Shown here: positions 24,967 through 34,495 of the stretch, one piece after another
How positions within the stretch are numbered: position 1 is the first letter of the stretch
Layout: each line of letters opens with the position of its first letter
Made by a program: the position numbers and the translations under genes
Assembly: GCF_036322585.1 (NCBI RefSeq)
Contig: NZ_AP024600.1
Span: 124,001-188,000 of the forward strand
Length of the DNA: 64,000 bases
Reading direction: 5' to 3'
Source: Luteolibacter sp. LG18
GTDB taxonomy: Bacteria > Verrucomicrobiota > Verrucomicrobiia > Verrucomicrobiales > Akkermansiaceae
Notes under the pieces: generated by a model
The model's input: only the letters and a program-made list of their open reading frames with translations
Database searches by the model: none
What the model was told of the DNA's origin: nothing

Positions 24967-25974
24967 ATGAATTCCGAGTCTTCTTCCGTTTCCCGCCGCG
25001 ATCTCCTCAAAACCACCCTGCTTTTCAGCTCCGGCCTGCTCACGGGCGGCTGGGCATCCCGCCTCCAGGCGGCCGCCGCGCAAACGGATTTCGGGAAGGG
25101 CGGCCTCCACCTGCTCGCCGTGGGCGACTACGGCACGGCCAATGCCGAGCAGAAGCAGGTGGCCGACCAGATGAACGCCTTCGCCGGCAAGCTGGGGTCA
25201 CCGCTGGGCGCGGTGCTCGCGCTGGGGGACAACTTCTACGGAATGATGACCCCGGAGCGCTTCCAGCCGGGATTCGAGGAGATGTATTCGAAGGAGCATC
25301 TCGATTGCCCGTTCTACGCGCTCCTCGGCAACCACGACTACGGCCCGCAATACGACTCCAAGCAGGGCCGCGCGAAGGCGGACATGCAGCTGGCCTACGC
25401 CCGGGCCAATCCCGCCTCCCGCTGGAAGATGCCCGCGAAGTGGTACTCCTTCGAGCTGGGGGCCCCCGGCAAGCCGCTGGTGAAGGTGATCTACCTGGAC
25501 GGAAACTACTTCGAAGGCGCGCTGACGCCGCAGGAGAAGATCGAGCAGAAGCGCTGGCTGGAGGCCGAGATGACGAAGAAGACCGACGCCAAGTGGCTGT
25601 GGGTGGTCTCCCACTACCCGCTATTCTCGGACACCACCAAGCGCGGCGACAAGGAGGGCGTTAAGCTCCTCGAAAACTGGGGCTCCTACCTGCGGGAGAA
25701 GCCGGTGTCCCTCTACCTCTCCGGCCACGACCACAATCTCCAGCACCTGCGGGTGGAGGGCTACCGGGCCAGCTTCCTGGTGTCCGGAGGCGGCGGAGCC
25801 TCCCGCTACGAGGTCCAGCAGTCGCCGCGCGGCTTTTCGATGCAGACGCGCGGCTTCAACCACATCCACGTCACCGAGGACAAATTGACCGTGCAGCTCA
25901 TCAACCCGGAAGGCCAGCGGCTGCACGCCTTCGAACAGACGATCGCGGGCGAAACGCGGATCCTGTCGGTCTGA
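24967..25974 (+). CDS. Tat-exported metallophosphoesterase (acid phosphatase-like)
   Basis: The 335-residue protein has a twin-arginine signal (SRRDLLKTTLLFSSG, cleavage near residue 38), so it is exported folded with metals bound. The calcineurin-like metal motifs are complete: LLAVGDYG, LALGDNFYG, LLGNHDYG, VVSHYPLF and LSGHDHNLQHL. The arrangement is like tartrate-resistant purple acid phosphatases, including the extra Tyr after GD. It should hydrolyse phosphomonoesters in the periplasm. It stands alone, preceded by a terminator and convergent with a cupin gene 8 bp away. Confidence 0.9.
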   Translation: MNSESSSVSRRDLLKTTLLFSSGLLTGGWASRLQAAAAQTDFGKGGLHLLAVGDYGTANAEQKQVADQMNAFAGKLGSPLGAVLALGDNFYGMMTPERFQPGFEEMYSKEHLDCPFYALLGNHDYGPQYDSKQGRAKADMQLAYARANPASRWKMPAKWYSFELGAPGKPLVKVIYLDGNYFEGALTPQEKIEQKRWLEAEMTKKTDAKWLWVVSHYPLFSDTTKRGDKEGVKLLENWGSYLREKPVSLYLSGHDHNLQHLRVEGYRASFLVSGGGGASRYEVQQSPRGFSMQTRGFNHIHVTEDKLTVQLINPEGQRLHAFEQTIAGETRILSV

Positions 25975-25982
25975 CCGATGAT

Positions 25983-26348
25983 TCAGGCCGGATCGCGGTG
26001 AACCGTGTCCGGCGAGAAGGCCGGGAGGCAGACGGCGATGTATTCCGCGCCTTCCGGTCCGGGGGAACTGTAACGGATCCATTCGCCCGCTTGGGTCACG
26101 ATCGCCTGTCCGGCCGCGACCTGGTGGGTTTCGTCCCGGGTTTCCACCTGAAGGACGCCGCGGAGGACCACGGTGTATTCATCGAACTCCGGCGTCTGGC
26201 CCGGTTCCGCCCAGCCGGACGGGCTGACCATGCGGGCAATGCTGGTGGCGGCGGTGCCGGAGTTCACCCGGCCGAAGTATTCCTCGATGATCTTCGGAGG
26301 TTCGCCGTGGGCGTGGATGCGGGTCGGGGCGGGAATGAGGCGTGCCAT
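25983..26348 (-). CDS. Small cupin-domain protein
   Basis: The 121-residue single-domain protein shows the cupin pattern: EFDEYTVVLRGVLQVETRDETHQVAAGQAIVTQAGEWIRYSSPGPEGAEYIAVCLP, which contains the two half-motifs with E and a final aromatic strand. The usual metal-binding His residues of motif 1 are missing (EFDEYTVVLRG), so it may bind a ligand rather than catalyse. The start at 26348 (MARLIPAPTRIH) was chosen over upstream in-frame ATGs because the extension is composition-poor. It has no obvious partner. Confidence 0.75.
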   Translation of the reverse strand: MARLIPAPTRIHAHGEPPKIIEEYFGRVNSGTAATSIARMVSPSGWAEPGQTPEFDEYTVVLRGVLQVETRDETHQVAAGQAIVTQAGEWIRYSSPGPEGAEYIAVCLPAFSPDTVHRDPA

Positions 26349-26510
26349 GGCCTGAGATTGCATGCTCCGGGCCGGGGGACAAGCGGGTGGAATGGCGGGG
26401 TGATTTTGCAAGATACGCCACCCGCGGAGATCATGTAATTTTCATCCGATCTTCATTCCCTGCCACGGCAGGTCTGTTAGCGTCACCGAAGATCAGATTT
26501 CCGAATTCCC

Positions 26511-27515
26511 ATGGAACACGCCTCCGAAACCGAAGTTGTCAACGCGGGCAAGCACCTGCGCTCGCTGGTCAACGGCCTCAACCAAGTGCTGTTCGGCCAG
26601 GAGGAGCTGATCGAACTGGTGCTGACGGGGGTGCTGGCCCGCGGCCACATCCTGCTGGAAGGCCTGCCCGGCCTCGGCAAGACCGAGCTGGTGAAGGGCC
26701 TTTCCAAGCTGCTGCGCCTCGGCACCAAGCGCGTCCAGTTCACGCCGGACCTGCTGCCCGGTGACATCACCGGCAACCCGGTGCTCCAGGAGACCAACGG
26801 CCGCCGCGAGTTCGTGTTCCAGCCCGGCCCGCTCTTCACCAACATCGTGCTGGCGGACGAAATCAACCGCGCCTCGCCGAAGACCCAGTCCGCGCTGCTG
26901 GAGGCGATGCAGGAGCGCCGCGTGACGGTGCTAGGAGAGACCCACCCGCTGCCGAAGCCGTTCTTCGTGCTCGCCACCCAGAACCCGATCGAACTGGAAG
27001 GCACCTATCCGCTGCCGGAGGCCCAGCTCGACCGTTTCTTGTTCAAGCTGGAGGTCACCCGCAACAACGTGGACACCCTGCAACGGATCGTTTCCAACCG
27101 CGAGATCGGCACCGAGCCGCAGGTGGATCCGGTGATGGACGCCGCCACCCTCGATGAACTGCTCGAACTGGTGCGCCGCATCTTCCTGCCAGACGTGGTG
27201 GCGAACTACATCGCCCGGCTGGTGGACGCCACCCATCCCGGACAATCCGCGGCTTCCCACGGCATCCGCTACGGAGCCAGTCCGCGCGCGGCACTGGCGC
27301 TGGCGTCGGCGGCCAAGGCGCGTGCACTGATGAACGAGCGCACGCATGGCAGCTTCGAGGACGTGAAGGCCGTGGCTCCGGCGGTGCTGCGCCACCGCAT
27401 CGTGCTGGACTACAACGCCCGCGTCGAAGGCCTCACGCCGAACGACCTGGTGCGCTCGCTTCTCGAGGAGGTGCCGTTCCAATCCGCGGCCACGCCGAAG
27501 AGTCTCAAGGCCTGA
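26511..27515 (+). CDS. MoxR family AAA+ ATPase
   Basis: The 334-residue protein has a Walker A ([14 protein letters not shown], about residues 46-59), Walker B and following segment ([25 protein letters not shown]), sensor 1 [25 protein letters not shown], and a C-terminal lid domain with [11 protein letters not shown]. MoxR ATPases act as chaperones that insert or mature metal or VWA-domain partner complexes. It is the first gene of a seven-gene plus-strand cluster (26511-37228) with DUF58 and two VWA proteins, the classic partners, plus an ABC transporter. Confidence 0.95.
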   Translation: MEHASETEVVNAGKHLRSLVNGLNQVLFGQEELIELVLTGVLARGHILLEGLPGLGKTELVKGLSKLLRLGTKRVQFTPDLLPGDITGNPVLQETNGRREFVFQPGPLFTNIVLADEINRASPKTQSALLEAMQERRVTVLGETHPLPKPFFVLATQNPIELEGTYPLPEAQLDRFLFKLEVTRNNVDTLQRIVSNREIGTEPQVDPVMDAATLDELLELVRRIFLPDVVANYIARLVDATHPGQSAASHGIRYGASPRAALALASAAKARALMNERTHGSFEDVKAVAPAVLRHRIVLDYNARVEGLTPNDLVRSLLEEVPFQSAATPKSLKA

Positions 27516-27561
27516 CCCGGCCACCCCCTTCCACCCTCCTCCCCGAGTGATCCCCTTCCCC

Positions 27562-29313
27562 ATGCGCCGGCTCGCCCTGTTGTTCGCCCTCGCGTCCTGC
27601 GCCTCCGCGCAGGAGCAGATGATCCGTGAGGTCATCGATACCAAGACCGACACCCACGTCGAGATCACCGCCCTGTTCTCCGGCCCGGCGCCCCGCGGCT
27701 ACCTGCCGGTGCGGGTGAAAATGGCGAACCGGCTCGAATCGAACCGCTCGGTCACCCTTTCGTTCGACAGCACGGCGAGTTCCTACGGCTATTCCTACGG
27801 CCGGGGCGATGGCGGAAAGATGTCGTCGTCCTTCACCTTCGACGCGCCCGCGGAGAAGAACACCGAGCATGACATCCTGGTACCGCTGCCAACGGTGATC
27901 ACCAGCGACGATGGCTCGATGAACGTGAGCGTGCGGCTCTCCGGGAGCATGGGGGCTGCCACCAACTCGATCAGCGCCCAGTTCGGGGACAAGCTGCCCG
28001 CGGTCCTGCTCGGAGAAAACCTCTACACCGCCAACGCTTCGGAACTGGACAAGGAGATCGCCTCGCGTTCCTCGGGGCGCTCGGGCCGGACCGAGTTCGC
28101 GTCGAAGTTCGATGCCCGGATGATGCCGGACGATTGGCGTGCCTATTCGGGCTACGACAGCATCCTGATGACGGACGCCGAGTGGACCGCCTCCTCGCCT
28201 GGTGCGAAGAACGCGGTGGTGGTGTGGACCCGGTTGGGAGGCCAGCTCGTGATCTACACGGACAGCGCGTCCCTCGCGTCGCTGGGGCTGCCGGACGATA
28301 GCAGCTATGGGAGCATTACCTTGGCACGCACGGCGGGTGCCTTGAAACTGGACGCGGCCAAAACCGTGGATCTGGTGACCAAGAAACCGCCGGTGCCCGC
28401 GCAGTTGACATCCCTGAACGGCGATTACAGCTCGTCCTGGCCGCTACAACACGAGTTCGGACAGGTGGGCTTCAACTACGCCGTGTTCATCGTCATCCTG
28501 ATCGCGTTCGGCGTGATCGTCGGCCCGGTGAACCTGTTCGTGTTCGCGAAAACGGGACGCCGCCACCGGCTGTTCATCACCACCCCGCTGATCTCGCTGG
28601 CCGCGAGCCTGATCCTGGTGCTGCTGATTCTCATCCAGGACGGGTTCGGTGGCCGTGGTGCCCGCGCGGTGCTGATGGAGGTCCGCCCGGACCGCAATGA
28701 GAACGCGGCCTATCTCCACCAGGAGCAGTTCAGCCGCACTGGCGTGCTGACGGGGGCGCGTTTCACCCTGCAGGAACCAGCCGCGATCTCACCGGTGCCG
28801 CTCGATTCCGACAACCGCTGGGCCCGCCTGACGCTGCGCAACGGAGGCTCCGACAACGGCTACGCCGCCAATTTCGTGGACGGCAAGCTCGAGACCTCCG
28901 GCGACTGGTTCCAAAGCCGCTCGGAGCAAGGCCAGATCCTCGACTCCGTGGTGCCCACCCGCGGACGGATCGAGCTGAGCGGCAGCGGCACGCCGGTGCT
29001 GCTCTCGACCTTCGAGTTCCCGATCGAAACCCTCTACTATCAGGACGCCGCCAAGAAATGGTGGAAGGCCACCAACCTTCAGCCCGGCGCCAAAGTCACG
29101 CCCACCAGTGTGTCCGACACCGAGGTGAAGAACGCCGTGGCCGACGAAAGCCGGCGTTTCGGCGCCCGCCACCGCGCCATGCTGACGAAAGCCTCCATCC
29201 GCCCCGGCACCTTCGTGGCGGTCACCAACTCCGCTCCCGGCGTGGAAACCTACAAGAGCATCAAATGGCAGAGCACCCGGACCGTGATCACCGGCCCGGC
29301 CTTCACCCCCTGA
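27562..29313 (+). CDS. Exported membrane protein of the MoxR cluster, unknown function
   Basis: The 583-residue protein has a signal peptide (MRRLALLFALASCASAQ), an extracytoplasmic beta-rich domain (residues about 20-290, with DIL-type strands), two adjacent membrane helices near residues 300-365 (YAVFIVILIAFGVIVGPVNLF and TTPLISLAASLILVLLILI), and a second extracytoplasmic domain to the end. GPVNLFVFAKTGRRHRLF is a recurring motif in such MoxR-cluster membrane proteins. The role is unknown. GTG at 27547 is an alternative start five codons upstream. It lies between moxR and the ABC ATPase, only 6 bp before the latter. Confidence 0.75.
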   Translation: MRRLALLFALASCASAQEQMIREVIDTKTDTHVEITALFSGPAPRGYLPVRVKMANRLESNRSVTLSFDSTASSYGYSYGRGDGGKMSSSFTFDAPAEKNTEHDILVPLPTVITSDDGSMNVSVRLSGSMGAATNSISAQFGDKLPAVLLGENLYTANASELDKEIASRSSGRSGRTEFASKFDARMMPDDWRAYSGYDSILMTDAEWTASSPGAKNAVVVWTRLGGQLVIYTDSASLASLGLPDDSSYGSITLARTAGALKLDAAKTVDLVTKKPPVPAQLTSLNGDYSSSWPLQHEFGQVGFNYAVFIVILIAFGVIVGPVNLFVFAKTGRRHRLFITTPLISLAASLILVLLILIQDGFGGRGARAVLMEVRPDRNENAAYLHQEQFSRTGVLTGARFTLQEPAAISPVPLDSDNRWARLTLRNGGSDNGYAANFVDGKLETSGDWFQSRSEQGQILDSVVPTRGRIELSGSGTPVLLSTFEFPIETLYYQDAAKKWWKATNLQPGAKVTPTSVSDTEVKNAVADESRRFGARHRAMLTKASIRPGTFVAVTNSAPGVETYKSIKWQSTRTVITGPAFTP

Positions 29314-29319
29314 CCGACC

Positions 29320-30324
29320 ATGTCCGCCGCACTCAAAGTCCACAACCTCTACCGCTACTTCGGCCAGCTCCAGGCCGTGAACGGGGTTTCATTCGAAGTG
29401 CCGCACGGTTCGGTGTGCGGTTTCGTCGGCGCGAACGGCGCGGGCAAGACGACCACCATGCGGATCCTGGCGACGCTCGACTACCCGACCATGGGGGTCG
29501 CCGAGGTGTGCGGGATCAACGTGGTGAACCACCCGTCCGAGGTCCGCAGGCTGATCGGCTGGATGCCGGACCATTTCGGCAACTACGAGCACATGACGGT
29601 GCTCGAGTATCTCGACTTCTACGCCCGCGCCCTGGGCTACAAGGGCAAGGAACGCCGCCAGCGTGTGCAGGAAGTGATGGAGTTCACCGACCTGATCCCG
29701 CTGGCCGAACGTTTCTCGAACAAGCTCTCGAAAGGCATGACCCAGCGGCTCGGCCTGGGTCGCGCGCTGCTTCATGACCCGCAGGTGCTGATCATGGACG
29801 AGCCCGCCGCGGGTCTCGACCCGAAGGCACGCGTGGAGCTCAAGCACCTGATCCGGGTGCTGGCGAAGGAAGGAAAGACGATCTTCATTTCCTCCCACAT
29901 CCTCTCCGAGCTCGGTGAGATGTGCGATTCGCTGCTGTTCATCAACGCCGGCCGGGTGGTGCACCACGGCAACGCGGAGGATCTCAAGCGCGGCGCGGAT
30001 GCCCTGGGCGGCGTGCTTTACGACGTGCAGGTGGACGGCAGCGCGCAGGCGGTGTCCGACTGGTGCGTGCTGCAACCGCATGTGGAATTCCTGGAAGCCC
30101 GCAAGCACGGCGGCCGCATCCGCATCGAGACGGACGATCCGGCGAAGGCCGCGGACGTGCTCTCGCGGATGGTGAAGGACGGGCTGCGGGTGGTGGAGTT
30201 CCACCGCGAGCAGCGGAACCTGGAGGACGCCTTCATCGACATCCTCGGCCGCCTCGAGCGTGGCGAGAAGAACGTGATCGCCCCGCCGCCGATGCCCGAA
30301 CCGGCCACCGCCGCCCAATCCTGA
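29320..30324 (+). CDS. ABC transporter ATP-binding protein
   Basis: The 334-residue nucleotide-binding protein has Walker A GANGAGKTT, a Q-loop region near LIGWMPDHFGNYE, signature LSKGMTQRLGLGRALLHDP, Walker B VLIMDEPAAGLDP and H-loop IFISSHILSEL. The C-terminal tail beyond residue 225 is of the long ABC-2 type (LDAFIDIL-like EDAFIDIL). Its permease follows after 4 bp. In this cluster it may move an envelope component or release it, working with the VWA proteins; the substrate is unknown. Confidence 0.95.
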   Translation: MSAALKVHNLYRYFGQLQAVNGVSFEVPHGSVCGFVGANGAGKTTTMRILATLDYPTMGVAEVCGINVVNHPSEVRRLIGWMPDHFGNYEHMTVLEYLDFYARALGYKGKERRQRVQEVMEFTDLIPLAERFSNKLSKGMTQRLGLGRALLHDPQVLIMDEPAAGLDPKARVELKHLIRVLAKEGKTIFISSHILSELGEMCDSLLFINAGRVVHHGNAEDLKRGADALGGVLYDVQVDGSAQAVSDWCVLQPHVEFLEARKHGGRIRIETDDPAKAADVLSRMVKDGLRVVEFHREQRNLEDAFIDILGRLERGEKNVIAPPPMPEPATAAQS

Positions 30325-30328
30325 TCCG

Positions 30329-31747
30329 ATGTCCTCCGTACTTGATCGAGCCAACGATTTCTCCGACCGCCTCTCGCCGATGCTGGTGAAAGAGCTGCGG
30401 CAGGGGCTGCGGGCGAAGACCTTCGTGATCGTGTTCCTGGTGCTGCAAGGGCTGCTGGGGCTGATCCTGCTGGCCGCCAGCGCCGGGTCCACCTCCGCCC
30501 GCGCGGGCGAAAAGGTCTCCGAAATCGTGTTCGTGTTCTTTTCCCTCACGGTGCTGGTGATCCAGCCGCTGCGGGGCATCGGCGTGTTGTCCGGGGAGAT
30601 CCGAGGGCAGACGATCGACCTGATGGTGCTGACCCGACTGAGCGCGATGCGCATCGTGCTGGGCAAGTGGGTGGCGATCGTGAGCCAGTCCGCGCTGATC
30701 GCGGCGACGATCTTCCCCTACCTGATCCTGCGCTACTACTTCGGCGGCATGTCGCTCTTCGCCGAGCTGCTGATGGTGCTGATGATCCTGCTGCTCTCCG
30801 CCGGTTTCACCGCGATCACGGTGGGTATCTCCGCCTGCTCCTCGATGCTGGTGCGGGGGATCCTGCCGATCCTCGCCTCGCTGCCGCTGGTGATGGTCAT
30901 CTTCAAGTTCGGCTTCAGCGGGGAACTCGTGCGGCTGATCGAGGTTTTCACGTTCGCGGATGTCGAGGTGACCTGCGCGCTGCTGGTGTTCCTGCTGGCG
31001 GTGGCCCACATCGGCGCCTGCATGCTTTCGATGGGAGCCTCGTTGATCGCGCCACACGCGGAGAATCACGCCACCCCGCGACGCCTGGCGGCGCTGGCGG
31101 TGCTGGTGGCCGTCCCGCTGCTGCTGCGGGCCGCCAAGGTCGACGAGGACGTCGCTCCATATCTCTGGTTCGTGTTCGCGGCGCTGCCGGTCACCATGGC
31201 CCTCACCGAACCGATCTCACTGGTGCCCTCCATCGTGCAGAAATTCACCGCGCGTGGAGCCGCCGGAAAACTGGCCGGGCGTTTCCTGTATCCCGGATGG
31301 CCGTCGGGCGTGTTCTACTCCTTCGTTGTCATCGGGCTCGGCGTGGCCGCGGTGCCGGTGATGATCAAGAATCCCGATACCGAAGAGTGGGCGACGCTGT
31401 TCGGCCTGATCGGCAGCCTGCTGCTGCCCGGTCTGGTGGTCGTGATGTTCGACAAGAAGATCAAGGACCGCTTCGCCGTTTTCCTCCTGACGTGGGCCAT
31501 GTCCTTCGGGCTCTCGATGGTGATGGCGGCGATCGCCGATGAAATGGCCTCGAAGGGCGTCCTGTGGGCCTTCACCTGGAGCCCGTTGATCACCCTGCCG
31601 ATGGTGCACGACAGCCATTTCGACAAGGAACCGGTCATGACCATCGCGATGGTGTTCTGTGCTCTCTATGGCGCGATCCTGCTGGTGCGCTCGCTCGCGA
31701 CGCAGAAGGTGATCCGCGAGGTGGAATCCCAATCGCTCTCCGAATGA
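30329..31747 (+). CDS. ABC transporter permease (ABC-2 type)
   Basis: The 472-residue polytopic protein has about 12 predicted helices. The N-terminus PMLVKELRQGLRAKTFVIVFLVLQ is the standard cytoplasmic coupling segment of ABC-2 permeases, followed by a large loop and GEIRGQTIDLMVLTRLSAMRIVLGKWVA. It pairs with the ATPase 4 bp upstream. Its stop overlaps the DUF58 start by 4 bp (ATGA at 31744-31747), so translation is coupled through the cluster. Confidence 0.9.
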   Translation: MSSVLDRANDFSDRLSPMLVKELRQGLRAKTFVIVFLVLQGLLGLILLAASAGSTSARAGEKVSEIVFVFFSLTVLVIQPLRGIGVLSGEIRGQTIDLMVLTRLSAMRIVLGKWVAIVSQSALIAATIFPYLILRYYFGGMSLFAELLMVLMILLLSAGFTAITVGISACSSMLVRGILPILASLPLVMVIFKFGFSGELVRLIEVFTFADVEVTCALLVFLLAVAHIGACMLSMGASLIAPHAENHATPRRLAALAVLVAVPLLLRAAKVDEDVAPYLWFVFAALPVTMALTEPISLVPSIVQKFTARGAAGKLAGRFLYPGWPSGVFYSFVVIGLGVAAVPVMIKNPDTEEWATLFGLIGSLLLPGLVVVMFDKKIKDRFAVFLLTWAMSFGLSMVMAAIADEMASKGVLWAFTWSPLITLPMVHDSHFDKEPVMTIAMVFCALYGAILLVRSLATQKVIREVESQSLSE

Positions 31748-32625
31748 CCGCGGACGATCTCCAGAAATGCCACAGCCGCGCGCTGGCCACCGCCGGGCGG
31801 CTGCGCCTGCCACTGCGCTCGAAGGTCTGGCGCGGCCAGGCGGGCGAGTTCAATGGGGGCGGGACCGGCTCCTCGCTCGATTTCCAGGACCACCGTTCCT
31901 ACGTGCCGGGCGACGACCCGCGCCACCTGAACTGGCAGGCCTACGCACGCACCGGGCACTACACGATGAAGCTCTACCGCGAGGAAGTGCGGCCGGTGGT
32001 GGACTTGATCTTCGATGCCTCGGAGTCGATGTTCTTCGATCCGGTGAAGGCCGCGCGCTCCGCGGAGCTGTTCTACTTCATCGTCGAAACCACCCGCGCG
32101 AACGGCGCCAGCGTGGGCATCCATGTGGTGCGTGGCGATGCCTCGGTGCGTGTGGACCCAGACAGCATCCCGACCCACCGCTGGCTGGAGGCCGCGCGCA
32201 AGCTGCCCGCCACCGACCTCGCCGCGCCGCTCGATCTTTCCCGCGTGGCCCTGCGCGCGAACGCGGTGCGGGTGTTGATCTCCGACCTGCTGTTTCCCGG
32301 CAATCCCGATCCCCTGCTCCGCCACCTCGGCCAGCGCCACGGCAGCACCATCGTCTTCGCCCCGTTCCTGGAGAGCGAGGCGAAGCCGGACTGGGCAGGC
32401 AACTACGAGTTCGTCGACGCCGAGCGGCAGACCCGCCACCAGCACCGCATCGAGCCCACCGTGCTCGACCGGTACCTGGCGGCCTACGCACGGCACTTCT
32501 CGCTGTGGAAGCAATCGTGCCGCCGCCACCAGGCCGCGTTCGCGCGGGTGCCCGCGGAACCCGATCTCGCCACCGCCCTCTTCAGCTCCGCCATCCCGGT
32601 GGGGGCACTGGAAACATCCCATTGA
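31744..32625 (+). CDS. DUF58 domain protein
   Basis: The 293-residue soluble protein has the DUF58 signature: GRLRLPLRSKVWRGQAGEFNGGGTGSSLDFQDHRSYVPGDDPRHLNWQAYARTG, that is YVPGDDPRxLNWxAxART, followed by a VWA-like fold with DASESMFF near residue 97. DUF58 proteins occur with MoxR ATPases and VWA membrane proteins and are thought to help assemble them. The MIDAS-like DASES keeps the D-x-S-x-S core. It begins within the permease stop codon. Confidence 0.92.
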   Translation: MTADDLQKCHSRALATAGRLRLPLRSKVWRGQAGEFNGGGTGSSLDFQDHRSYVPGDDPRHLNWQAYARTGHYTMKLYREEVRPVVDLIFDASESMFFDPVKAARSAELFYFIVETTRANGASVGIHVVRGDASVRVDPDSIPTHRWLEAARKLPATDLAAPLDLSRVALRANAVRVLISDLLFPGNPDPLLRHLGQRHGSTIVFAPFLESEAKPDWAGNYEFVDAERQTRHQHRIEPTVLDRYLAAYARHFSLWKQSCRRHQAAFARVPAEPDLATALFSSAIPVGALETSH

Positions 32626-32643
32626 CCCGCGATTGATTCACCC

Positions 32644-34482
32644 GTGCTGACCCTTTCCAATCCCTATGGCCTCTGGGCACTGGCCGGCATCCCGGTGGTG
32701 ATCGCCATCCATTTCCTCCAGCGGAAGTCGGTGGTGCTGCCGGTGTCCACCCTGTTCCTGCTGGAGAAGACCCAGCGGGAGTCCGCCAGCGGGCGGCGGT
32801 TCGACCGACTGATGAACTCGGTACCGCTGTGGATGCAGTTGCTGGCGATCCTGCTGCTGGCCTGGTTCCTGGCGGAGCCTCGCTACCAGAAACCCCGTAG
32901 CACGCAGCGGGTGGCGGTGGTGCTGGATGCCTCCGCCTCGATGAACGTGTTCAAGGACAAGGCGGTCGAGCAACTGAAGGCGCGCCTGCCGCAGTTGCAG
33001 GGCCCGGCCGCGGCGCTGGACCTGATCGTGTTCGAGAGCACCCCGGGACGCCCGCGGTTGTATGCCGGGGATTCGCCCGAGAAACTGGTGGAGGCGCTCA
33101 AGGACTGGCATCCGCGGGAAGGCCTCACCGATCCCTCGCAGGCGCTGCGCCTGGCGCGCTCGCTGGTGTCGCGGGAAGGCATCGTGGTGTACGTCACCGA
33201 CACGCCCGCCGAGAAGCTGCCGTTCGACGCGCGGCTGCTGGCGGTGGGCGAGCCGATCCAGAACGTCGGTTTCACCGGCCTGGGCTTCAGCCGCGAGGAA
33301 GGCACGGTGGTGTGGCGGGCGCTGGTGCGGAACTACGGCAGCGAAAGCGCCGACCGCACCTGGACCTTGGAAACCCCGGCCGGACGCAGCGAACCGAAAG
33401 CAATCCATCTCGCCCCGAACGGACTCACCGAACTCCAGGCCGCCTTCCCGGCGGGCACGGACAAGGCGCGGGTGGTGCTTTCGAGCGACCAGTTCACGGC
33501 CGATGACGTGCTGCCGCTGGTGCGTCCGCAACCGAAGCCACTGACCCTCTTCGCAGGCACCAGCGAGCTCTTCCGCGATCTCACGGACAAGCTTCTGCGC
33601 GCGATCGAGGCGATGGACCCGGGCAACGACGCCTCCACCGCTGATCTCGCGCTGGTCAGCTACGATCCGCTCGACCCCGTGCTGCCGCCGGGCAATGCCG
33701 TGGTGTTCGTCCACGACGCGACCAAGGGCGGCTCGTATCTCAAGGGCGGCATCGTTCCCGAACCCCATCCGCTGATGGACGGGCTCAACTGGCAGGCGCT
33801 GCTGGTCCGCGAAACGATCACCCTGGAGCGCACGACCGCCGACCGCGTGCTGCTGTGGCAGGGCGACCGGCCGCTGATTTTCCTCCGCGAAACCGTGCCG
33901 ACGCCCGACGCCCCACCGGTCCGCCAGCTCTGCTTCAACTTCGACCTGCGGCTCTCCAATGCCGCCACCCAACCGGCCTTCATCGTCATGCTCCACCGGT
34001 TCGCCGAGTCGATCCGCGAAACCAAGGTGGCGGCGGCCGCTGACAACCTGGAGACCACCCAAACGTTCCGCCTCGCGTCGCACCCGGCCAAGACCGGCAA
34101 ACCGCCGGTGCCGGTGGAGGTCCGCTCGCTCGATCTCGATGGCAAGGCGATCGCCACCAGCGAGGTTCGTCCCGGCGATCCACTGCAAGCCCCGCTCGAC
34201 CCGGGCTTCCTCACGGTGAAACAGGGCGAGGAAACGCTGCTGACGGCCTCCGTCCACTACGGGGACACCCGCGAGGCGGACTTCAATGGCTGCGGCAGCG
34301 CGGACACGCTCGACAAGAATTCCGGCACCGCCATCGAGCGCCACACCATGGAAGACCCGCTGTGGCGGATCGGCCTGCTGGCGCTGGTCCTGGCGCTGCT
34401 GGTGTCCTGGCACTACACGGTGGGACGGGTCCGGACCGCGGACCTCACCCCGGCCACCCCGAACCCGCAACCGGGCTCCTGA
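32644..34482 (+). CDS. BatA-like VWA membrane protein
   Basis: The 612-residue protein (GTG start) has the BatA N-terminal module: LSNPYGLWALAGIPVVIAIHFLQRKSVVLPVSTLFLLE and a second helix at WMQLLAILLLAWFLAEPRY. A VWA domain follows from about residue 90, with a DASASM metal site at D95. Later domains are beta-rich, and a C-terminal membrane helix (WRIGLLALVLALLVSWHY, residues about 575-592) anchors the tail. The partner 910-aa VWA gene starts 13 bp downstream, and MoxR/DUF58 genes lie upstream. It probably acts in envelope stress or secretion assembly. Confidence 0.85.
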   Translation: MLTLSNPYGLWALAGIPVVIAIHFLQRKSVVLPVSTLFLLEKTQRESASGRRFDRLMNSVPLWMQLLAILLLAWFLAEPRYQKPRSTQRVAVVLDASASMNVFKDKAVEQLKARLPQLQGPAAALDLIVFESTPGRPRLYAGDSPEKLVEALKDWHPREGLTDPSQALRLARSLVSREGIVVYVTDTPAEKLPFDARLLAVGEPIQNVGFTGLGFSREEGTVVWRALVRNYGSESADRTWTLETPAGRSEPKAIHLAPNGLTELQAAFPAGTDKARVVLSSDQFTADDVLPLVRPQPKPLTLFAGTSELFRDLTDKLLRAIEAMDPGNDASTADLALVSYDPLDPVLPPGNAVVFVHDATKGGSYLKGGIVPEPHPLMDGLNWQALLVRETITLERTTADRVLLWQGDRPLIFLRETVPTPDAPPVRQLCFNFDLRLSNAATQPAFIVMLHRFAESIRETKVAAAADNLETTQTFRLASHPAKTGKPPVPVEVRSLDLDGKAIATSEVRPGDPLQAPLDPGFLTVKQGEETLLTASVHYGDTREADFNGCGSADTLDKNSGTAIERHTMEDPLWRIGLLALVLALLVSWHYTVGRVRTADLTPATPNPQPGS

Positions 34483-34495
34483 CCTCTCCTTTCCC

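Noticed and set aside
34286..34495. Upstream extension of the large VWA protein
   Set aside because: It overlaps the preceding VWA gene by 200 bp with no coding character. The GTG at 34496 starts a typical membrane anchor.
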